Positions 14,207 through 28,646 of a stretch of 64,000 nucleotides of DNA are shown here, piece by piece (within the stretch, counting starts at the first letter, position 1; each line of letters opens with the position of its first letter). The notes beneath the pieces are model-generated. The model did not search any database. It was not told the origin of the DNA and saw nothing but the letters and a program-made list of their open reading frames with translations. The position numbers and the translations under genes are program-made. This stretch comes from Hoplostethus atlanticus (Eukaryota > Chordata > Actinopteri > Trachichthyiformes > Trachichthyidae), in the NCBI GenBank assembly GCA_034670405.1, contig JAXDDX010000001.1, positions 6,133,501 through 6,197,500 of the forward strand, written 5' to 3'.

Positions 14207-15594
14207 AAGGACTATTTGGACACATTTGTGTGTGACATTTCCTTTTGTGGTATGAAATGATATCATGGCTATATGTACTGTAGGTATTTTTAAATTACTA
14301 AGCTATGTCCAAATGCTTGACTAAGCATCATTGCCAGACACATGATATGTGTTGCATTATGAGTCATTTGTTGAAATTATCTTGCATCCTATGCATTAGG
14401 TTCAGGAAAGATATAACTGAGTGGTTTCAAACCTTAATTCATACTCACACTCCTCAGGCTGGTTTAAAATGTGTTTACTTGCACAGTGTACACCATGCTG
14501 TAACCTGCATTTATGCTGAATGCTATGCTGCTTTAGAATTTGTATAGGTTTTCAGTAATTCAAAGCTTTTCCATTTTGCATTGCTGGATCATTTTGGGAT
14601 CTAATTTGTCCCTTATTGTATGCTTGCTTTGGACACTGAACTTTTTGCAAAGAGTGATTGAAGGATTGTTTCAGCTGTTTCTACTTGTTTTATACCATAA
14701 AGTTTGTTATGGGTATAGCCATCAACTGGTGGAAAATACAATGTTTACAAAGACATAATGTTCTTCAGATATCTTTCATTTTTAGTTATACGGCCTGTGT
14801 AAAGGAAAACTGAATACAATTTAATTTCCAAAGATATACTGGCATAGCCAGAGTCAAATGACTGGTGTATTAATTATTTGGTCCTGTCATCTAGCAAAAT
14901 CAGCATTTGCTAAGACGTTCTCTATAGTTTTATGTTCTCTCTATTAAGATGTGCACCTTATTACCTGTCTCTATGAAGCTGCCAAATGGGAAAGAAATAC
15001 AACAAGTAGCTCTCAGAAGCAATTCTCTGGCTCCATCTGGTGGAGTTAATAAACACGGCAGACGACTCCACTTGCTGCCACCTGCATTACATTACATTAT
15101 AGTCATTTAGCAGACGCTTTCATCCAAAACTTTGCCTGATCAGCAGTTAATGATTAGTATCAACGTGTCGTTCTTAGTTGTCTGCCAATTTGTCGCAGCT
15201 AGGTATTACCGAATGAAAACGTACGGTATCGTGATGTAGTTAATGTACCTAACACCCCCAAATGCTACCAGTCAAACATCCAGTCAAGCCAGAGACATCC
15301 AGAGTAAGAGCGGAAAATAGTATTTTGGTTTTCAAAATAAAAGCACAATTTAGCAACATTGGCGATACAAATTGCGTACACAGAAAAGGCGATTATTGAA
15401 ATATATCTAATATCAATGAATTATTTCAAATGACGTGAACGTACAGATGTCAAATTTTGTCCTGTGACGTAAACATCCTGTATTACCCATTTTATTTTGA
15501 AAACTGACAGGAAGTCTTAATTGTATTCTGGCGTGCTTGACAAGGTGAAGTGCTGCTTCAGTACCAACTTCAGTGCCGACCTTGGTAAACTAGG
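14207..15594. other. lrrc61 3' region and idh3a promoter region
   Basis: Spacer between tandem genes. It should hold the lrrc61 3'UTR; AATAAA occurs at about 15048. A repeat fragment lies at 15085-15130. Nothing else was recognised. Confidence 0.5.
15085..15130 (+). repeat. Fragment of a common teleost repeat (ATTTAGCAGACGCTTT core)
   Basis: CATTACATTACATTATAGTC followed by ATTTAGCAGACGCTTTCATCCAAA matches the start of a repeat very common in fish genomes. A diverged reverse-orientation piece lies in idh3a at 18129-18170. Confidence 0.7.
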
Positions 15595-20304
<4,710 letters not shown>

Positions 20305-21242
20305 AAGGGGTCATGAGATTGTAACTTTAACCAAATGACTGTATACATACCTCTATAAACAAGAGTTTGAGCTCCTTTTATTTTTCTTTGTGCAAACAAA
20401 AAGCACTGTCTTAAAATGCTTGACCAATGGTTACTGTATGTGATCTGTGATATGTATTATATTGTTCAACTGTGTAATCTAATGTAGGATATCTATTTAT
20501 TGGCTGATTTTGGCCTCTGGTCTGACACGTATTGTTTCCATTATTTAAACCTAATCAGGTTTCAATAACATTAAACTTCCAGATGTTTTGCACTAAATCT
20601 TTTCTGAATGTATTACTGCTTGTCTGCCTATGAAATTAATGAATATTACTTCAACATCAGTGTCTGAAAAGTAAATCGGAATTGTTATTTGATGTTATTG
20701 TGTGCCTCATGTGTCTCCTCCACTCCTGTGATGATGACCCCGATGACCCCACATGGTGCCCGGTCAACACCAGATCAAAATATTCACTTAAATTGGTATA
20801 GGCCATATGTACCAGCCACCTTTTTACATAGAATACAGTAGTATATAAGATGTTGTTATGTAAGTAACTGGTGTGATTTTTAGGTGCTAAATCAGCCAGG
20901 GTCCCAAATTTTAAATCAAAAAGTATTGGCTACAAATATTTAGATTATCCTATGGAAATATACAAGTCACAAAAAATTCTCAGTTGTATTACTACCAGTC
21001 AACCACCAGTCACTACTTGAAAAGTAATCCTAATTTACTTTTGAGGTGGATTACAAAAATTAAATTATGGTTTCTCTGTTACCTCTCTGTTACCTCTGCC
21101 TTTTACATACAAGGAGAAGTGAGAAATAAGGGTTCAACTATCATAATAGAATCCCATGCATGTTTCCATTAATGAGATATGTGGGTGACTTACATGACTT
21201 TCATATTGACACTTAAACAGGAAAAACACTAGGAACATGACT
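20305..21242. other. Convergent 3' ends of idh3a and acsbg1
   Basis: Holds the idh3a 3'UTR, with a variant poly(A) signal ATTAAA at 20570-20575, and the acsbg1 3'UTR on the other strand. No gene or mobile element recognised. Confidence 0.6.
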
Positions 21243-24200
21243 CTATGCTTTGTAGAGGTGCTCTATTTCCTTGTGGTACATCTCCAAAACAATGGGGCGG
21301 TGAAGTTTCATTGTGGGACCTGGAAGGAGAAAACGGTTTGATGAGGAATCATTCACAATTGCATGTTTTTAAATACAGAAAATCAGACAATCTGTATAGT
21401 ATGTACATTTATATACTGTATCTATGTATAATATAATCCCAGGTTTACTATCTAGCTATCTACAGTCTAGCTATTGACACTTAGACTATGCACAAATCCC
21501 TTTAGTGCCCCATGTAGTAGCAAATGTACCTAGCTCTCCTCCAGAAACAGAAAAGTCCCTTCTCAGAATGGTCCACTTCTGTATGTGCTGGGCATTAGAG
21601 ATGGCTGCAGCGTTGACTTTGTCGATTCCCTCTTGAATGGCCTGGTACACTTCCTTGTCTCTCTTTTCAATGATGTCCGACACCTTGGTTGCTTGGCTCC
21701 CTAGCTGTTGGCAATACTCCACTGCCACCAGACTGAGCTCCTCTGTTGGCTCCATGGTTTCCACATTGTTGCAACACTTGGACATTGGAGTTAAATCACA
21801 GGAATCTTATTTATTTCATCATGAATCAGTGAATTTCATTATGAGAAATTGCTCTTCAGTGAATAAAATGAATATGTTGTGAAGGGAATTATTTTTCTTT
21901 TTTTCAGTTTTGAAGGTTACCTTTAGCGTTAAAAGCATTGACAAGAACTTCCTCTTATCCCCTATCAGCATGGCATTGCTGATGATCTGTAGCTCCTTCT
22001 TGACAGCATCCTCTATGGGGACAGGGGGAATATTCTCTCCTCCCGCTGTGATGATGAGCTCTGAATGGAGAGAGGGCACTGTGACATCTCTACTGTCTGT
22101 GACTCAGAACAGGATGGAAGAATACTATCATCTGTCCAGAACAACATTCACTCAAGTGTGTGAGTGTCCCGGGTGGGAACTGGCGAACTGAGATATGTAA
22201 TTGGCTTTTACTCTGACAGGCCTACCTTTTATTCTCCCTGTGATGTACAAGAAACCCTCTTCATCTATCTTCCCCAAATCTCCAGAATGCAGCCATCCAT
22301 CTTCATCCAATGCTTCTCTTGTCTTGTCCTCCATATTGAGGAAACCCATGAAAACGTTACGTCCCCAACAGCAAACTTCACCTGTCCCCTCAGAGTCCAT
22401 GTCGACTATTTTATATCGACAGCCAGGCACCACCTTACCGCAGCTTTGTCAGAGAAAAGAAATCTGTTATTTAACATTTTTCAGAAGTGAGCCACTCTTC
22501 AAAATGAACAGGGTCACATGAAAAGCATTGAAGTGTGTTTGTTCTGGTCCTGAAGTGCTGACCTTCGCAGTTTGTAAGCTTTAGGGCCTGACATAAAGTG
22601 AGGTCCTGTGGTCTCACTCATGCCATAGGAGTCATACAACCAGATGTTGAGGCCCAGGAAAAACTGCACAGTTTCACTCCCAATTGGTGCTGCTCCAGTG
22701 CAGAACCTCTGACAGCAACATAAACCCAGCTCGGCACGCAGCTTTTCCAGTACAAGGCTGTTCGCCAGGGCAAAGAGAAATGGCTTCTCATTATTCCTGA
22801 CAAAAAGAAAAATGAAACATCTGGTGAATGGAATCATCTCCCAAAATATCACACTTTAACAATGTATATCTTTGTATATCCTTTGGGAGACACTTAAAAC
22901 CAAAGAGTTAATAGTACCTTGAGTGTATATATTTTAAGTATAGATGTCCCGGGTGAGTATCAAACCTAAAACTAAAACCCTGTGTTAATGCACATGACTG
23001 CATGATCAATGTGTTTTTGTTTTTTTTAAATGTGCAATGCATCCTTATAGAAGTCAATAACATAATTCAAACTTCATTAGCACTTACATTGGTGTACAAT
23101 TTTGATTGGCATCCAGGCTGACAGACATTGCCCATGTCACCAATTTCTTTTTCACACATCCATACTGACTAATTCCCTCTTTTAGCTTCTCCATCATCTT
23201 CTCCCATACCCGTGGGACACCCAAGTGGAATGAAGGGTGAACTTCTCTCAGTGTTGTTATCAAGCTTCCCTAAACAGAAAGAACATCTCTACTTCTTTGA
23301 GTATTGTTGAAGTGGAAAGTCAATAAAATACAAGTTGGACCCAAATACTTATGTCGATTTTTTTACTACTTTGAAGGATTTCAAAAGTCTGCAGTTTTAT
23401 TTACTATATTTTATGTGTGTAGTCATTTTATGTATGTATTTGTAGTAAAAAAACAAAAAACAAATGGAGAATAACGGTCCTGCTCTTTACCTCACACATC
23501 TGATATATTGTTACCTATGTACAAATTGTAAAGACATTATTTAAGAGAATTGCACAAATATATGTATATAAAATCGTTTTGAGGGAACAATTGTGGAACA
23601 TACAAAACAAGATCTTACTTGAGTTATGCCCTACTCTAGTGCTCTTACTTCTGATTGTGTAAACTTTGTTATACATTTGACACTTGTGTTACCTTAAAAG
23701 CATCTGGTTGTGCAAAGTATACCAGCTGCCCCCACCGAATGCCTGTCCAGAGACCATACATCTGAGCAGCAATGTGGCTGAGAGGCATGTAGCTCACCAA
23801 TGATTCCTGCTTAGTGTCAGCAGGCTGCATGTCCCCAGCCTTACTGACATGATGGGAAGTCCATGTGATCTGAATATCCATCATAGATTGAGACAGAAAA
23901 ATATTTTTGCACTTGTTTTTATTTTACGTTTACACTTGTTCTGTTTTTTTTTTTTTTTTTAATTACTTTTAACTTTTTTGATCTGCTTTATTTACCATAA
24001 AAACCCTGGCACTAGCAAAGATACTGATACATGTAACTGCATTGAAACAGTTAGAATGAATCTGATAATGAATACATACAGACTGGTCACACTGAACTTA
24101 CATTGTCATGGCTGAGCATGACTCCCTTTGGCTTGCCTGTGGTACCAGATGTGTAAATCACGATGCAGCACTGGTTGGTTCTCTGACTGCTGATGATGTC

Positions 24201-25585
24201 ATCCAGTTCTTTTTCAGAAACATCCAGACCCAGCTCCATGAACTCCTCCCACTGTCCCAAAACAGCAACATGCAGCGTGTGTTGTAGTCTGAGGTCAACA
24301 GTTATATTGGTCAATATTATTTGCTATTATTATTATTTGCAGAAGGACTTACAGAATAGAGATCGGATAGCTTCTGCTGGAGAGGTCCACTATACTGCAC
24401 TATGGCTTTCAAATGGGGCAGTCTGTCACGAATCTATGGCATCAAGAGTAAGAAATTTAACACTGAATGACTTGCTTGTAGATGAAGACTTGAATACACT
24501 AAAGTAACAATACCTCCAATATCTTATCCAGTTGATTTTGGTTTTCCACCACAATAATGTTGGCTTTGGAGTCACTGGTCACATAATGGCAAGCTTCTGG
24601 GGAGTTGGTAACATAAATCCCAGTCATTATCCCTCTGTAAGGAAGAATACAAGATATTAAAGAGGTAGCAGAAGGACAGAAATTAAGTTAGAAAATGCAT
24701 ACCTGCAAAATGAGCATGTGTGGGATGTAACAATGAACACAGCAATATATGTACTGTATATCTGCGTAGATATTCGCTCATTCAAGTCAGTGTGGTGTGT
24801 GATGCTGGTCAGACGGTTGTTGCCACAGGATGTGTCTTTCTCACCCTGCAATGATGGCACCGATTGCAGAGAAGAACCATTCTGCTGAATTGAATCCTAG
24901 TATAGCCACTCCATGGAATCGCTCTAAACCAAGCTGCACACAACAGAACAGATTTTTCCCTCAAATGTGACCATTGATACTACGTATTAGTTGTTGGTGA
25001 GTATGTACTGTAGACAATAAGTATGTTGACTGACTACAACTCTCTTCCGAGACATTATACCTTTATGAAGCTCTTGGCTGCTCTCCGGCAGAATTGATAA
25101 TACTCTAAGAAAGTTATCTTTTCCCATTTGTTGTTCTTCTTGCTGGCAAGTGCATACATGTTTCCATATTTTTCAACAGAGGCTTTGAACATTTGATGAA
25201 TTGTGATTGGCTCTTCTGGACAAGCTTCTTCTATCCTCAGCCAGACTGAGCCACTAGCATCAGTGGTCCAGAGAGAATGAGCTGGAGCAAGAGATGCACT
25301 GGCAAGCACCTCATCTATGTTTTTCTTCCCTGGAGTGAGAGAGATAGATAGCAAATTTGAAAAACAAACACAATCCTTCCCGAAGAGGAAAATATGCTGT
25401 TTCTTTCTGTAGGCCCATCAATATTAGTCAGAAACTGTAAGGCCTACTGATGAAGGAGCTCCACCATGATCACAGCACCAGGGTGGATGTCCCCTCATTC
25501 AGTAGGCCCCTGTGCTGTACATAACTCACCCGCAGAAGCCAGCTCTTCCCTTTCCTCTCTCTCTCTCCCTGTCTGCCATAGACCC
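21243..25585 (-). CDS. acsbg1: Long-chain-fatty-acid--CoA ligase, bubblegum family (ACSBG1-type), 5' end unresolved
   Basis: Activates long and very-long-chain fatty acids to acyl-CoA with ATP. Exons on the minus strand: 25585-25530 (tentative), 25329-25061, 24933-24845, 24634-24514, 24433-24353, 24251-24102, 23869-23693, 23269-23088, 22796-22563, 22443-22226, 22060-21921, 21776-21530 and 21319-21243. From the second onward they encode about 661 aa with continuous phase. Motifs: the AMP-binding P-loop YTSGTTGKPKGVMLSHDN, SYMPLSHIAAQMYGLWTG, the adenine-binding YGMSETTGPHF, GWLHSGDLGKIDEEGF and a C-terminal lysine region ISGGELG-type (here VSGGELGPTMKL). The tentative first exon reads EEREELASAG in frame but has no in-frame ATG, so the true start must lie upstream. 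ACSBG2 is the alternative; synteny with idh3a and dnaja4 favours ACSBG1. Confidence 0.9.
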
Positions 25586-25766
25586 CTGAAATGAGGACGC
25601 CAGGCTGAAACACAGAAGAAAATGGGCTCATATGCACTCCACCTCACATTCAGGCTGCAGTCCGGGCTGCTGCTCTCATTTCATCACATGATTCTAATTT
25701 TCAGCAGCATTGTTTACCCAACACAATGTCAGGGTTAATGTCAGGCTTTTGGTACTCACAGTTACA

Positions 25767-25789
25767 CCCCCCCCCCCCCCCCCCCCCCC
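25767..25789 (+). repeat. Poly-C tract (23 C)
   Basis: Uninterrupted run of C ending in TCCGCCCCCCG. Length is likely variable and may be affected by sequencing or assembly. Confidence 0.9.
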
Positions 25790-26056
25790 TCCGCCCCCCG
25801 CTTTGTTTGAAAGAGTAATTCACTGAAAGCAATAAAGACTGAAAGACTTTTCGTTACCACTCACTGAAAAAAATAGCGTTATGTTTGTTTTGTTTTTTTG
25901 CAGTGACTAGATATATGTATTTTTTGTTTTTACTTCCATTCCTCATTTTTATTCATAAAGTGGTGGCAGGAGGCTGTATTTAATTACGAAGTGGACAAGA
26001 ACATTCATTCCACATAAATAAGCTGCATATTGTTCAAACAGCTGGTGCTCTGCATT

Positions 26057-27424
26057 TAAGCAATATCACACTGTTATACTGAATATCATCATGGCTGTGA
26101 TTCGGTCGTAGGTACGAGGCCGCAGCCCGAGTGCCGAAGATAATGTCAGCACGACCTCGAGTGTGATATTGCTTTTATACAACAGTTCTACAAGCATCAG
26201 ACAGTTTCTGTATGGCAGTGGCTCTCAGGCTGTGGTTGGTGTAAGACGTGTGTGTCCCTGCCTCTTTACACATCCTGGGTAACATCTGTGACAGCCATAG
26301 GTGTCATTTACACTGGGGACGCTGGGGACATGTTCCCACCACTTTTTGAAATGGCCGATTTTGTCCGCATCACTTTTTAAAAGCATAATTTGTTAAAAAT
26401 GTTCTGAAAAATAGCTTGCACCAAGAAATGTTAACTAACAAATGGAATGGAGATTGACAGGGGTGGTATTTGAGTTTAAATGTGTGAAATGTATGAATTA
26501 ATTGTGTGGAATTTTAAAAGAATGAATAAAAAAAATTAAAATTAATATGGATAAATATAGTTTAATTCAGAATGAGTCATGATTGGTTGAATTTGACTCA
26601 TGAACTCTTGTGAACTCTGTTTCTCTAACGTTAAAAAGTATGCAGCATCGAAACAACAAGGCAGTTTAACTTAACATTTAAAGGTAAGGTTGATTTATTA
26701 TCTTTAGCTAGCGTTGTTAACGTTATTCCTTCAGTTGTTTCTATTTGTCATTTTTTAGGATATTGTTATCGCTCGGCTGACTGACATGCACTGGTGCTTT
26801 CTACAGTAGATATTGTGATATTGGCACTGTTGGATTGACATGGTGTTGCAGCTGTGGAGGTGATGCACATGGATGACTGTTACTTGTGCGGTCGCCGTTG
26901 TTTGATGCTGAGTATTTTCGTATTGTCGACTCTCATGTCCCCACCACTTTTCAACACAAAGTGACGCCCTTGGTGACAGCTGGTTTACTCCCAGGGGAAC
27001 GGCGGTATACTAGAGGCTGTCTGTACCCTCCTGGGCTGCAGATAGAGGGCTTTTGCACGAGGCGGAATTTTGCTCAGGAATTTTTCGAGAGATGCTACCG
27101 GGCAGAGGGGATTTCCTCGCTCCTCAAACATAGCGCCCCTCCGATTTTCTCTGTCTCTCTCCAGTGGGTCTTTATGATTCTTTGTTTCTTGTTGAATGTC
27201 ATGGTGAAATACTTTGCTCCATTCTCGTCACGTTTTAGGATGAATGAGTCAGGTTTGAAATCCCGATTCCCCCTTTGCCCCTGCGTCCAAAGTGTAACTG
27301 AATAGCTTACCAAAGCGGAGTGATACATGTAGTTAAAAGTCCCAGTGCTGTTGTACTCTATATCAGCACTCATGGAATGCCTCTTGTCCAATCAAATTAC
27401 TTGGTCGGAACTAACTGTTGTATA
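26057..27424. mobile_element. Probable non-autonomous DNA transposon mosaic
   Basis: A fold-back of about 115 bp has arms GCAATATCACACT (about 26060) and AGTGTGATATTGC (about 26160). Directly after it TATACAACAGTT (about 26177) is mirrored by AACTGTTGTATA ending near 27424. Inside, ATGTTCCCACCACTTTTT (about 26328) recurs as ATGTCCCCACCACTTTTC (about 26936) in direct orientation, suggesting a second element inserted within the first. No transposase frame and no clear target duplication were seen. Boundaries are approximate. Confidence 0.5.
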
Positions 27425-27674
27425 CTCCAGGCTAAAAAATACTTACAAAATACATAAATATATATAAATATAAATTAATCTTTGTTTGAATTATTGTTGC
27501 TAACCATTGTGATTGTTTTTTTTGTTTCCTGAATCTTTAAGAATTTGAGAATGCCACCTGTCTCTGTTTTATAAAGCTCACATAGATTAACGATGAAACT
27601 GTCATAACTTGATCAATGAAATGTGATGAATCTGGCTCCTAGTTGGTAAATCTAGATACCCTGATAGCCTAAAT

Positions 27675-27834
27675 CCCTGGATAGCCAGGTCTGTCAATGG
27701 CAACCAGTCTCCAGGGTCAGGCTGTCCTCCCTGGATAGCCAGGCCTGTCTATGGCGACCAATCACCAGGTTCAGGCTGTCCTCCCTGGATAGCCAGGTCT
27801 GTCTATGGCGACCAGTCTCCAGGGTCAGGCTGTC
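27675..27834 (+). repeat. 54-bp tandem repeat, three copies
   Basis: Units start at 27675, 27729 and 27783, each beginning CCCTGGATAGCCAGG and ending TCAGGCTGTC. Copies differ at only a few positions. It lies about 0.4 kb upstream of the dnaja4 TATA box. Confidence 0.95.
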
Positions 27835-28188
27835 AAAATGTGGAAAAACCTGAAATTGCGAACAAAGTGCTTAGAAAAGTAATGGCACGCTATTCGAGAA
27901 TAAGCTGAACATTTTAAAGTTTGAATGGCGTGGATAGCATAAGCGGAAGGAAGCACACAGCATATTCCAGAAATAATAAAATAAATCATTTTTCCTCAAT
28001 CTTGTCAAATGTGGATCCGTGGTCTAATGTACCTCTGTTTGACGTGAAAACATTTGGGAACTCCTGCCCACTGCACCTTTATCTTACTTACTTACCACAG
28101 ACTTTTTATGGTTTAGTCAACTGACACAGTTGGGCGGCTGCTTTGAGAACAGATCTGGCAACCCTCCCTTTTTCCACACAGCAGTCTT

Positions 28189-28267
28189 TTCTAGACTTGT
28201 CGAGCAGCTACAACGAAACATCCGGCTAGTCTTCAGAGAGCTCCAGAAAGTTCTGTGGCTATAAGAA
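28189..28267 (+). promoter_or_regulatory. dnaja4 core promoter with heat-shock elements and TATA box
   Basis: TTCTAGAC at 28189-28196 and AGAAAGTTCT at 28245-28254 fit the inverted nGAAnnTTCn units bound by HSF1; the second is preceded by CTTC and GAGCTC half-sites. TATAAGAA follows at 28260-28267. Together these suggest heat-inducible transcription starting near 28290. Confidence 0.65.
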
Positions 28268-28287
28268 CCAGCCATCTTCCCTCACGA

Positions 28288-28323
28288 GCAGCACAGTAAA
28301 CCGAGGCATAGCTGTTAGATCCG
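28288..28323 (+). other. dnaja4 non-coding first exon (predicted)
   Basis: Runs from the expected start about 30 bp after the TATA box to the donor CCG|GTAAGT at 28324. The partner acceptor GATTTAG| ends at 28633, so the ATG-bearing exon starts at 28634. The 5' boundary is inferred. Confidence 0.5.
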
Positions 28324-28646
28324 GTAAGTAAGTACCGTTTGCGAATATCAGTACATTCATTTAAGCTAACGCAACGTGGTTGTGTGGTTGAAGTTACCGT
28401 TTGACACTCGGCACTCGTCTTTTTTAATCATGTTCTCTCTACCTCTGCGATACTGTACTGTTAGCTAACGATAGCTATCCGTTAGCGCCAACGTTATTAA
28501 ACTCAGGCAATCAGAAGTCGAGGCTCGTGTAGAATTTCCCTGTTTAGCCAACACTCGGTTAAATGTCAGCTACCACTTATTCACTCTAACCCAGTTTTCT
28601 GTATCAATGTGTGTCTGCTTTATCTTGATTTAGGTTAATTATCATC

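Larger units (their letters stand above)
25586..28130. other. Spacer or acsbg1 5' region, repeat-rich
   Basis: Between acsbg1 and dnaja4, which are head-to-head. It must contain the missing acsbg1 first exon and promoter unless they overlap dnaja4. It holds a C23 tract, a probable non-autonomous DNA transposon mosaic (26057-27424) and a 54-bp tandem repeat (27675-27834). The 139-codon open frame at 26886-27305 runs through the mosaic and resembles no protein I know. Confidence 0.55.

Noticed and set aside
26886..27305. 139-codon open frame on the plus strand
   Set aside because: Runs through a repeat mosaic, has no recognisable domain, and overlaps an equally long antisense frame.
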